34,170 nt of DNA from GCA-2719315 sp964448645 (GTDB taxonomy: Bacteria; Bacteroidota; Bacteroidia; Flavobacteriales; Flavobacteriaceae): contig CAYUZY010000005.1 of NCBI GenBank assembly GCA_964448645.1, positions 1 through 34,170 on the forward strand. The letters are read 5' to 3'. Position numbers and translations under genes: made by a program. Below, piece by piece: positions 23,969 through 31,546 of the stretch. The stretch's first letter is position 1. Each line of letters begins with the position of its first letter. Below the pieces are notes generated by a model, which did not search any database, had not been told where the DNA came from, and saw nothing but the letters and a program-made list of their open reading frames with translations.

Positions 23969-24289
23969 ATGAATAAAGATATTCAAATAAATATTACAGA
24001 TAGAAATGGCAAAACTCATATAGTTCAAGCACCCTTAGATATGAATCTTAATTTAATGGAGGTCTGTAAATTAAATAATATTGGTGTTGAAGGTACTTGT
24101 GGAGGAATGGCAATGTGTTCTTCTTGTCAATGTTATGTTATTAGTCATAATAAATTACCAGAAAAAAATGATGATGAAATTGCGATGTTATCTGAATCTT
24201 TATACGTTAAAGAAAATAGTAGATTAGGATGTCAATTATTTATTACACCTGAATTAGAAGGACTTGAAATTAAAATAGCTCCAAATTAA
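23969..24289 (+). CDS. 2Fe-2S ferredoxin, adrenodoxin type
   Basis: This 106-aa ferredoxin has the cluster pattern C44-x5-C50-x2-C53 and C88 (GTCGGMAMCSSC and RLGCQL), typical of the adrenodoxin/Isc Fdx branch rather than the plant type. Such ferredoxins feed electrons to Fe-S assembly or to oxygenases. I place the start at the ATG at 23969; a TTG directly before it (23966) is in frame but unlikely to be used. Adjacent FNR, Nfu and Mrp genes make an Fe-S role the most economical reading. A lipoprotein gene follows after 5 bp. Confidence 0.93.
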   Translation: MNKDIQINITDRNGKTHIVQAPLDMNLNLMEVCKLNNIGVEGTCGGMAMCSSCQCYVISHNKLPEKNDDEIAMLSESLYVKENSRLGCQLFITPELEGLEIKIAPN

Positions 24290-24294
24290 TAATC

Positions 24295-25053
24295 ATGAGA
24301 AAAATAATTACTATTTGTACTTGCATTTTCTTTTTTATATTTATTTCATGTATTTCTAATAAAAAAGTAATGGTTATTGGACATAGAGGAGCTGCAGGAC
24401 ATGAAGTCGAAAACACAATACCCTCCATTGATAAAGCAATAAGTTTAGGTGTTAATGCTGTGGAAGTAGATGTTTTTTTATGTAAATCTGGAGAATTAGT
24501 AGTTTTTCATGATGAAAATCTTTCACGATTAACTAATTCTAACGCATTTATTGAGTCATTGACTATAGATTCAATAAAAAAAATAGATGTGATAAATAAT
24601 CATAGAATTCCAACATTAGAAGAGGTCATAAAATTTATAAACAAAAGGGTTCATTTAAATATTGAATTAAAAGGTTTAAATACAGCAAAACCTACTTATA
24701 AATTATTAAAATCTTTATTTATAAATAAACAGGAGTTAATTGATAAAATTTTAATTTCTAGTTTTAATTGGGAAGAACTTGATATAATTTATAATTTAGA
24801 TAAAGATATTCCAACAGCTGTTTTGACAGAAGAAGAACCAATTGAAATGGCAATTAATCAAGCAATAAAAATAAATGCAAAAGCAATAAATATTGATTAT
24901 AAATTATTAAACAGAAAAGTTGTTAATAAAATTAAATCAGAAAATTTGATTATTAATGCTTGGACTGTAAATGAAATAAATCAAATTAAAAGAATAATTA
25001 ATTTGGGTGTTGATGGAATTATTACAGATTTTCCAGATAGAGTAATTAAATAA
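24295..25053 (+). CDS. Glycerophosphodiester phosphodiesterase, lipoprotein
   Basis: This 252-aa enzyme hydrolyses glycerophosphodiesters to glycerol-3-phosphate and an alcohol. A signal peptide (about 1-18) ends at a lipobox with Cys19, so it is likely a periplasm-facing or surface lipoprotein. The GDPD TIM-barrel residues are seen: His30-Arg31 (HRGAAG), Glu39-Asn40, Glu57 and Asp59 (VEVDVFLCK), His72 (FHDENLSRLT), and LNIELKG further on. Length is normal for a bacterial GDPD without extra domains. It is the last gene of the mrp transcript, possibly included there only by position. Confidence 0.92.
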   Translation: MRKIITICTCIFFFIFISCISNKKVMVIGHRGAAGHEVENTIPSIDKAISLGVNAVEVDVFLCKSGELVVFHDENLSRLTNSNAFIESLTIDSIKKIDVINNHRIPTLEEVIKFINKRVHLNIELKGLNTAKPTYKLLKSLFINKQELIDKILISSFNWEELDIIYNLDKDIPTAVLTEEEPIEMAINQAIKINAKAINIDYKLLNRKVVNKIKSENLIINAWTVNEINQIKRIINLGVDGIITDFPDRVIK

Positions 25054-25075
25054 AAAACTTTCTTTTCTAATTCGA

Positions 25076-25083
25076 TATATTTG
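25076..25083 (+). promoter_or_regulatory. Putative -7 promoter element (TATATTTG) for the mevalonate operon
   Basis: A perfect TAnnTTTG match lies in the 38-bp gap after the GDPD gene and ends 8 bp before the ATG of the decarboxylase gene. No -33 match is evident. Confidence 0.42.
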
Positions 25084-25091
25084 TTTTTTTT

Positions 25092-26168
25092 ATGAAAAAA
25101 AATGATTTTATATATAACTCTGACCAAGTTATTGAAGGAGAAACAAAATGGACAGCACCAAGTAATATAGCTTTAGTAAAATATTGGGGAAAAAAAAGTA
25201 TTCAGTTACCTAAAAATCCTTCAATTAGTTTTACATTATCTAATTGTTTAACTGAGACAAAAGTAATTTATACTCCAAAAAAAAGAAAAAAAGACTTTGT
25301 AGATTATGATTTCTTTTTTGAAGGGAAAACTATAAAGGAATTTGATAAAAAAATTCAACTTTTTTTTAAAAGGATTTACAAATATGTCCCATGGATTAAC
25401 AATTATAATTTTATTATAAACAGTAATAATTCTTTTCCACATAGTAGTGGAATTGCATCTTCAGCATCATCAATGGCTTCTTTATCAGTTTGTCTTATGG
25501 ATATTGAAAGAATTCTGTTTCCTGAAATGAAATTAGATTATTTTAATAACAAAGCTTCTTTTTTAAGTAGACTTGGGTCTGGAAGTGCTTCAAGAAGTAT
25601 TAAAGGTCCAATTTGTATTTGGGGATCTTCATTGTCATTTAAAAATAGTAATGATTATTATGCTATAGAGTTTGGAGAAAATATTCATAGTATTTTTAAA
25701 ACATATAAGGACGCAATATTGATTATAGATGATAAAAAGAAAAAAGTATCGAGCTCTAAGGGGCATGAGCTTATGAAAAATAATCCTTTTTCAAATCAAA
25801 GAATTAACCAATCTAATAATAATATTGATTCATTAATTTCTATATTAAAAAGTGGAGATCTTGAAAGTTTTATAAAAATAGTTGAACTAGAGGCACTTAC
25901 ACTTCACGCATTAATGATGACATCTAACCCTAGTTACATATTAATTAATCCAGAGACATTAAATGTAATTAATAAGATTATTGATTATAGAGAATCAACT
26001 AAAATACCTATTTGTTTTACTTTAGATGCAGGTCCTAATATTCATTTATTATATCCTGAAAGTTTTTCAAATGAAGTTTTAGATTTTATTAATTCAGAAT
26101 TAATTAATTATTGCAAGGAAAGAAAATTCATTTTAGATAAAGTAGGCACAGGTGCAAAAAAAATTTAA
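25092..26168 (+). CDS. mvaD: Diphosphomevalonate decarboxylase
   Basis: This 358-aa GHMP-superfamily enzyme converts mevalonate diphosphate to isopentenyl diphosphate with ATP. Signature segments are TAPSNIALVKYWGKKS (21-36), the phosphate-binding loop PHSSGIASSASSMAS (116-130), and FTLDAGPNIHLLYP near residue 315. The protein is slightly longer than many bacterial homologues. It opens a four-gene operon with a GHMP kinase, a prenyltransferase and a pseudouridine synthase homologue, the usual Flavobacteriales order. This shows that the organism makes isoprenoids through the mevalonate route, as is typical of the group. Confidence 0.95.
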   Translation: MKKNDFIYNSDQVIEGETKWTAPSNIALVKYWGKKSIQLPKNPSISFTLSNCLTETKVIYTPKKRKKDFVDYDFFFEGKTIKEFDKKIQLFFKRIYKYVPWINNYNFIINSNNSFPHSSGIASSASSMASLSVCLMDIERILFPEMKLDYFNNKASFLSRLGSGSASRSIKGPICIWGSSLSFKNSNDYYAIEFGENIHSIFKTYKDAILIIDDKKKKVSSSKGHELMKNNPFSNQRINQSNNNIDSLISILKSGDLESFIKIVELEALTLHALMMTSNPSYILINPETLNVINKIIDYRESTKIPICFTLDAGPNIHLLYPESFSNEVLDFINSELINYCKERKFILDKVGTGAKKI

Positions 26169-26180
26169 TTTTATAACATA

Positions 26181-27110
26181 ATGAAAGGACCATTATTTTT
26201 TGCAAAAATTTTACTTTTTGGAGAATATGGAATAATTGAAGACTCAAAGGGTTTGTCTATTCCGTATAATTTTTATAGAGGTGCTTTAAAAATTCCTAAT
26301 AATAAAACTGATCAAGTAATTGAATCCAATAAAATTTTGACTGATTTTGCAAAATATTTAAAAGAAATTTCTCTTAAAGTTGTTGGTTTTGATTGGAAAA
26401 AATTTGAGAAGGATTTGTCTTTAAATATGTATTTTGATAGCAGCATACCTAAGGGTTATGGTGTGGGAAGTAGCGGCGCTTTAGTTGCATCAATTTATGA
26501 TAAATATGCTACAAATAAAATTACTGTTTTAGAAAATTTGACTAAAGAAAAGTTAATTATTTTGAAAAACATTTTTTCTAAAATGGAATCTTTTTTTCAC
26601 GGAAAATCTTCGGGTTTAGATCCATTAAATAGTTATCTAAGTCTTCCAATTTTAATTAATTCTGCAAAGAATATTGAAACAATTGGTATCCCATCTCAAC
26701 AATTAAATGGTAAAGGAGCAGTTTTTTTATTAAATAGTGGTTTTCAAAGTGAAACAAGGCCTATGGTTTCTTTGTTCATGAAAAACATGAAAAATGAAAG
26801 TTTTAATTTAATGATAAGGGATGAATTTATTAAATACTCTGATTTTTGTATTGAAAATTTCTTGAAAGGAGATATAAAATCTCTTTTTGATAATTTGAAG
26901 ATGTTATCAGGAATTGTGTTAAAAAATTTCACACCTATGATACCAAATTCTTTTAGAAATTTATGGAAGCAAGGGATTGATTCAAATTTATATTATTTAA
27001 AATTATGTGGATCTGGAGGAGGAGGATACTTACTAGGATTTACTAGAGATTATGAAGCAACAAAAAAGGTTTTACATAAATATAATCTTGAATTAGTTTA
27101 TAATTTTTGA
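26181..27110 (+). CDS. Mevalonate kinase (GHMP kinase)
   Basis: This 309-aa GHMP kinase most likely phosphorylates mevalonate. Seen are LLFGEYGIIEDSKGLSIP (11-28), the ATP loop PKGYGVGSSGA (90-100), KSSGLDPLNSY near residue 150 and the C-terminal LKLCGSGGGGYLLGF. The LFGEY block fits mevalonate kinase. Phosphomevalonate kinase belongs to the same superfamily and cannot be excluded by eye, but position after mvaD and length favour the former. It is 12 bp from mvaD and 6 bp from the prenyltransferase. Confidence 0.85.
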   Translation: MKGPLFFAKILLFGEYGIIEDSKGLSIPYNFYRGALKIPNNKTDQVIESNKILTDFAKYLKEISLKVVGFDWKKFEKDLSLNMYFDSSIPKGYGVGSSGALVASIYDKYATNKITVLENLTKEKLIILKNIFSKMESFFHGKSSGLDPLNSYLSLPILINSAKNIETIGIPSQQLNGKGAVFLLNSGFQSETRPMVSLFMKNMKNESFNLMIRDEFIKYSDFCIENFLKGDIKSLFDNLKMLSGIVLKNFTPMIPNSFRNLWKQGIDSNLYYLKLCGSGGGGYLLGFTRDYEATKKVLHKYNLELVYNF

Positions 27111-27116
27111 TTTACA

Positions 27117-28010
27117 ATGAGTGCTTTTGGATTAAAAAATATCAATTTTTACAAGTTTTTAAGTCTTTTTAGTATAGTAAGGGGATATAATATTTTTATA
27201 TTGATTATTGCACAATACATGACTGCAAAATATATATTTGCCCCCTTTCAATCATGGAAAACCCTTTTTTTTGATATTAATTTTTTCTTTATAGTTTTAG
27301 CAACAGCATTTTCAACCTCAGCAGGATATATTATCAATAATTTTTTTGATTCACCTAAGGATAAATTAAATAGACCAAATAAATTTTTTATAGAAAACTT
27401 GATATCAAAACAAAATCAATTTTTTTTATATATTATTTTTAATATTTTTTCATTAATTATAGCTGCTCAAATTTCATTAAATGCTATATATTTTTTTTCA
27501 ATTTATATTCTAGGAATTTATTTATATAGTAATTACATAAAGCGATCATTTTGGTTAAGTAACTTTTTTTCATCAATTCTAATGATTATGCCATTCTTAG
27601 CGTTATCTATTTATTTTAAAAATTTTAATTATATCATTTTTTGTTTTGCATGTTATTTGTTTTTTTTAATTTTTTTAAGAGATTTAATAAAAGATTTAGA
27701 GAGCTTAAAAGGAGACATTGTATATAGTTATAAAACTATACCAGTAGTATATAATGGTAAGATCACAAAGATTATTTTTTCATTAACTATTTTTTTAATT
27801 TTTATTCCAGTTTATTATTTGATTATTGAAGATCTAGGGTTAATGAGTTATTATTTCATTTTTAGTATTCCATTTTTTTTAATTGTTCTATTTATTTTAT
27901 GGTCAAATAATAGAGATAAAATTTATTTGATTATTCATAATTTATTAAAAGCATGGATATTACTTGGAATTCTTAGTATTTCTCTTTTAAATATAAATTT
28001 TAATTATTGA
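27117..28010 (+). CDS. UbiA-family prenyltransferase (GGGP geranylgeranyltransferase-like)
   Basis: This 297-aa membrane protein has about eight or nine helices. It carries both Asp-rich motifs of the UbiA superfamily: N74-N75-x2-D78-x3-D82 (NNFFDSPKD) and D189-x3-D193-x6-D200 (RDLIKDLESLKGD). These bind the prenyl diphosphate through magnesium. Bacteroidota members in this locus are usually labelled geranylgeranylglycerol-phosphate geranylgeranyltransferase, the archaeal ether-lipid enzyme, although the acceptor is not established. The mevalonate genes directly upstream would supply the prenyl precursor. Its stop overlaps the next start (TGATG), implying translational coupling. Confidence 0.85.
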   Translation: MSAFGLKNINFYKFLSLFSIVRGYNIFILIIAQYMTAKYIFAPFQSWKTLFFDINFFFIVLATAFSTSAGYIINNFFDSPKDKLNRPNKFFIENLISKQNQFFLYIIFNIFSLIIAAQISLNAIYFFSIYILGIYLYSNYIKRSFWLSNFFSSILMIMPFLALSIYFKNFNYIIFCFACYLFFLIFLRDLIKDLESLKGDIVYSYKTIPVVYNGKITKIIFSLTIFLIFIPVYYLIIEDLGLMSYYFIFSIPFFLIVLFILWSNNRDKIYLIIHNLLKAWILLGILSISLLNINFNY

Positions 28011-28738
28011 TGAAAAAATCAGATAGTAAAAAAAGTGATTTGGTTAGATTAAATAAGTTTATTTCAAATTCTGGTGTTTGTTCTAGAAGAGAAGCAGATT
28101 CTCATATTTCGATGGGAATGGTTACTGTAAATGGTAAAATTATAACAAAGATGGGTTATAAAATAAATTTAAATGATAAAGTTAGATATGATGGTCAAAT
28201 AATTCAAGCAGAAAAAAAAGAATATTTCATTTTAAATAAGCCCAAAGGTTTTATAGCTGATTTAAAAAAAAAAAAATTAACTAAATCAGTTGATGAACTA
28301 GTTAAGTTAAATTCTAATAGTAAATTATTTTTTGAGCAAATGAGTAGAATTTGTTCTGGATTACTTTTTTTTACAAATGACCTAAGGCTTAAAAATAAAA
28401 TTATAAATTCAAAAAAAATCGAAATGGTTTATCATATAAAATTTGATAATACTATCACTGAATTAAATTTAAACCAGATAAGAAAAAAAAATAGTTTTTT
28501 AAAAGATAAATTTAAATTTGAATCAATAAATAAAATAGGAAATAGATTTAAAAAAGAATTAGGGGTAAAAGTTTATTCTACTTCACCTATAACTTTAATT
28601 AAATTTTTTTCATCTCATAATCTAAATGTTAATCAAATTGACAGGGTTATCTATGGGCCAATTACTAAAAATAAATTATCTAGAGGAAAATGGAGAAGAC
28701 TTGAAATCTCTGAAATTAATCTTATGAATATGCTTTAA
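28010..28738 (+). CDS. Degenerate RsuA/RluB-type pseudouridine synthase homologue
   Basis: This 242-aa protein has an intact N-terminal S4 domain (about 11-58: RLNKFISNSGVCSRREAD) and LNKPKGFI (75-82), like RsuA/RluB/RluF enzymes. The catalytic block, normally GRLD-x2-T-x-GLLLLTND, reads EQMSRICSGLLFFTND (109-124), placing Ser112 where the nucleophile Asp should be. The later basic motif (GxNRxVRRMxE) is also lost, replaced by YSTSPITLIKFF. The extreme C-terminus (RGKWRRLEISEI) still fits the family. It probably binds rRNA without modifying it. The ATG at 28010 overlaps the ubiA stop; a TTG at 28007 is in frame but less likely. A 13-A tract lies at 28264-28276. Confidence 0.8.
   Translation: MKKSDSKKSDLVRLNKFISNSGVCSRREADSHISMGMVTVNGKIITKMGYKINLNDKVRYDGQIIQAEKKEYFILNKPKGFIADLKKKKLTKSVDELVKLNSNSKLFFEQMSRICSGLLFFTNDLRLKNKIINSKKIEMVYHIKFDNTITELNLNQIRKKNSFLKDKFKFESINKIGNRFKKELGVKVYSTSPITLIKFFSSHNLNVNQIDRVIYGPITKNKLSRGKWRRLEISEINLMNML
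28264..28276. repeat. 13-base poly-A tract inside the pseudouridine synthase homologue
   Basis: This is the longest homopolymer I saw. It encodes Lys86-Lys89. Family-like sequence continues in the same frame after it, so the tract length given here is consistent with an intact frame. Such a run is prone to replication or transcription slippage and to sequencing error. Confidence 0.75.
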
Positions 28739-30040
28739 TAATGGTTTTTTCTTAAACTCATAAATAAAAACTAAAAAGACAATTAAATATTCAATCAATA
28801 TTAGTAAAGGTTCTTCTTCAAAACCTGAATTTTTATATGCTGAATAACTTAAAAGGGAAGTAAAACTCCAAATGATTGGATAGAGATATCCCGTTAAAAT
28901 TGATATTATAACAAGATTTATAATATACCAAGGATGAACTGTAGTAGATATAAAAAAATATATACTGTAAATTAATAGTATGTTTTTTAAAAGAATTGAT
29001 TTGTCATTATTTGTTTTATATAAAGCAATAAAACATACTATTATTAGTATTATAAAAGGTGTAAATAATGAAATGGTTTTAATTAAATTATATCCAAAAA
29101 TTTTGTAACCTATAAATCGTATTATATAATATATACTAGCATTAAATTCGAATGAATTAAACCAAAGATATATAGTGTTTAAAAAGTTTAATATTACTTC
29201 TTTTTCAAATAGAGGAAACCAAATTAGAAAAGAAAATAACACTATATAAGTTATAAAATGGATAAATTTTCTTAGCCCTAGATAATTAATAAATAAAGGC
29301 ACTATCAATATTGGAAGCAGCTTAGTTGCTATCGATAATGACATAAAAATACTGGATAAAAGTATTTTTTTTTCAAAAAGATAAAAAAATGAAAAAATTA
29401 AAAATAAAATCATTAATATTTCCCCATGTAAGTTTCCTATGGTTTCAATTATTATCATTGGATTTAAAAAATACCATCCTGTTAACATAGGATTTTTTCC
29501 TAATTTTATTAATAGATTTTTTACTCCAAAAAAAAGCAAGATTTCAGAGATTAAATATATAATTCTGATTGTTATTATAGGTTTTAAAATGTCACCATTA
29601 TTAAAATAACCTGATATATAATAGATATATTGACTTATCGGAGGATAGTTTGAAAAATTCATAGCACTTAGATTACCCATTTTTGAAAACAATAAATCAG
29701 ATAATGGAAATTGGACGTAATTTATCAAAGTGTCAGGTTTATATAGATAAGGATTTATACCTAGAATTTGAATGCTTCCATCCCATATGAATCTATAAAA
29801 ATCTTGGGATAATTCAGGAACAGAAATTATTAAAGTTAATCTAAAAACTACACCTAAAATAAATATCGATTTTAAATTTATTTTTTTTTTAAGAAAATAT
29901 AATTGAAAAATAAAAAGAAAAATAAATGAGATTATTAAAATAAAAAACTCTTCTCTTCTAATAAAAAATCCTATTAAAGAATATATTATTATTGATGAAA
30001 ATAATAAAAGCCAAAGGGAAAATTTGTTTTTTAAAATCAT
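28676..30040 (-). CDS. GT-C fold glycosyltransferase, mannosyltransferase-like
   Basis: This 454-aa integral membrane protein has about eleven to thirteen helices. Early in the sequence it shows the GT-C signature of an acidic residue in the first extracytoplasmic loop (Asp80 in SQDFYRFIWDG), followed by GINPYLY. GT-C enzymes take a sugar from a polyprenyl phosphate on the outer face of the inner membrane. The blocks NYPPISQYIY, NLHGE and SIATKLLPILIVP resemble Bacteroidota mannosyltransferase/DUF2029-like proteins. It is the last gene of the minus-strand glycan cluster, 3 bp after the cellulose-synthase-like gene. Its last 20 codons plus the stop are antisense to the converging pseudouridine synthase homologue. 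Confidence 0.8.
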   Translation of the reverse strand: MILKNKFSLWLLLFSSIIIYSLIGFFIRREEFFILIISFIFLFIFQLYFLKKKINLKSIFILGVVFRLTLIISVPELSQDFYRFIWDGSIQILGINPYLYKPDTLINYVQFPLSDLLFSKMGNLSAMNFSNYPPISQYIYYISGYFNNGDILKPIITIRIIYLISEILLFFGVKNLLIKLGKNPMLTGWYFLNPMIIIETIGNLHGEILMILFLIFSFFYLFEKKILLSSIFMSLSIATKLLPILIVPLFINYLGLRKFIHFITYIVLFSFLIWFPLFEKEVILNFLNTIYLWFNSFEFNASIYYIIRFIGYKIFGYNLIKTISLFTPFIILIIVCFIALYKTNNDKSILLKNILLIYSIYFFISTTVHPWYIINLVIISILTGYLYPIIWSFTSLLSYSAYKNSGFEEEPLLILIEYLIVFLVFIYEFKKKPLLKHIHKINFRDFKSSPFSSR

Positions 30041-30043
30041 TTT

Positions 30044-31546
30044 TTAATTATTTGATTTCAAAGTCTTTATCACTATAAATAAATATCCTGTAAATAGAAT
30101 AAGATGAAAAGGAAATAGTTTAAAAAAACCATCATTAATAAAAAAAGCTATACATAAACTTAAAAAAAAGTAAAATGTAAAAAACAAATCGAATAAAAAG
30201 TTAAATGGAATAATTTTCTTTGAATAAATATTTTTTTTGAGATTATTATTTGAAGACTCAACATTAAACTTAGGAGTTCTAATGAAAGCACTTCTTTGTC
30301 TTAAATGACCTTTTAGAACTGCAATTGAATTATGACATGAAAATCCGGAGATGACTGTTAAGAATAGTATAAAGTTTTTACTGTAATTTAAAAAAGATTT
30401 GAATTCTTTGCCAAAATTTATTTTATGAATTATCCAATAACATATAAAAAGTATTATTGTTGATATTATAAATATTGAACTAAAATTTAAAAACCAATTT
30501 ATTTTATAATTCGTCTTATTTAAAAAAAGTAATGGTACACTTAGAAAGGAGACTATGAAAACATTTAAAAACATTGAGCTACTTAAAAGATGAATTAATC
30601 CAATTATTTTGGTTTTTAAATTAATTGATTTAGATTTAATAAGTTTCCAAAAGATTTTTTGAAAATTTTCAGCACCTCCTTTATTCCATCTATGTTGTTG
30701 TGTTTTTACTGCATTTATTGTAATAGGTAATTCAGCGGGAGTAATTATATGTTCTATATATTTGAATTTCCATCCATTTAATTGTGCTCTGAAACTTAGG
30801 TCTAAATCTTCAGTAAGTGTATCTCCCTCCCAGTTTCCTGAATCAATTATACATTTTTTTCTCCAAATCCCAGCTGTTCCATTAAAATTCATAAAATGAT
30901 TTTTAATATTTCTACCTACTTGTTCTAAAGTAAAATGAATATCTAAAGCAAAAGCTTGAACTTTTGTTAAAATAGAATAGCTTTTATTTATATGACCCCA
31001 CTTTGTCTGAATTAATCCAATTTTTTTATTATCAAAATGGGGTGTGATTTTTTTTAACCAATTAGAATCTGGCATGAAGTCTGCATCAAAAATTGCAATA
31101 AATTCTCCACTGGCTGACTTTAGACCATTTTTAAGAGCACCTGCCTTAAATCCTTTACGATCAGATCTTGTGATATGTTCAAATTTTACTCCTTTAGATT
31201 TGTAATGTTTTATAAGTTTAACTATTAGTTTTGTAGATTCATCATCAGAATCATCTAAAACTTGAATTTGTAAAAGCTTTTTAGGGTATTTTAATTCACT
31301 TATTTTTTTAAAAAGTCTTTCTATTACATATTTTTCATTGTAAATAGGAAGTTGAATAGTAATTTTAGGTAATTTTTTATCTGAAAGAAAAAGTTTTTCA
31401 TTTTTTTGTTTTGTTGCTTTAATATAATGGTATGTAAGATATGCTTGAGAAATACTGAATAAAAATATTAGAATAAGACAAAAAAAATAGATAATTAAAA
31501 TTGAATTTGAAAAGTATTCAATTAATATCTCTTGATTAAAATTCAT
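30044..31546 (-). CDS. Cellulose-synthase-like family 2 glycosyltransferase
   Basis: This 500-aa membrane-anchored GT2 has one N-terminal helix (about 15-38), a cytoplasmic catalytic domain (about 55-300) and four or so C-terminal helices. Processive-type motifs are complete: Asp98-Asp99, DAD at 154-156, TEDLD at 245-249 and QQHRW at 283-287. The family includes cellulose, mannan and beta-glucan synthases and glycolipid transferases. There is no PilZ domain and no bcs-type partner, so cellulose itself is unlikely. The Asp-x-Asp and Q-x2-RW set argues for an active enzyme. It overlaps the upstream GT2 by 4 bp. Confidence 0.88.
   Translation of the reverse strand: MNFNQEILIEYFSNSILIIYFFCLILIFLFSISQAYLTYHYIKATKQKNEKLFLSDKKLPKITIQLPIYNEKYVIERLFKKISELKYPKKLLQIQVLDDSDDESTKLIVKLIKHYKSKGVKFEHITRSDRKGFKAGALKNGLKSASGEFIAIFDADFMPDSNWLKKITPHFDNKKIGLIQTKWGHINKSYSILTKVQAFALDIHFTLEQVGRNIKNHFMNFNGTAGIWRKKCIIDSGNWEGDTLTEDLDLSFRAQLNGWKFKYIEHIITPAELPITINAVKTQQHRWNKGGAENFQKIFWKLIKSKSINLKTKIIGLIHLLSSSMFLNVFIVSFLSVPLLFLNKTNYKINWFLNFSSIFIISTIILFICYWIIHKINFGKEFKSFLNYSKNFILFLTVISGFSCHNSIAVLKGHLRQRSAFIRTPKFNVESSNNNLKKNIYSKKIIPFNFLFDLFFTFYFFLSLCIAFFINDGFFKLFPFHLILFTGYLFIVIKTLKSNN

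Noticed and set aside
28010..28738. Frameshifted pseudogene at the 13-A tract
   Set aside because: Family-like sequence continues in one open frame on both sides of the tract to a normal C-terminus, so the gene is intact as given; only the catalytic residues differ.
30044..31546. Cellulose synthase (BcsA)
   Set aside because: No PilZ domain, only 500 residues, and no bcsB/C/Z-like genes; a cellulose-synthase-like GT2 is the most that can be said.
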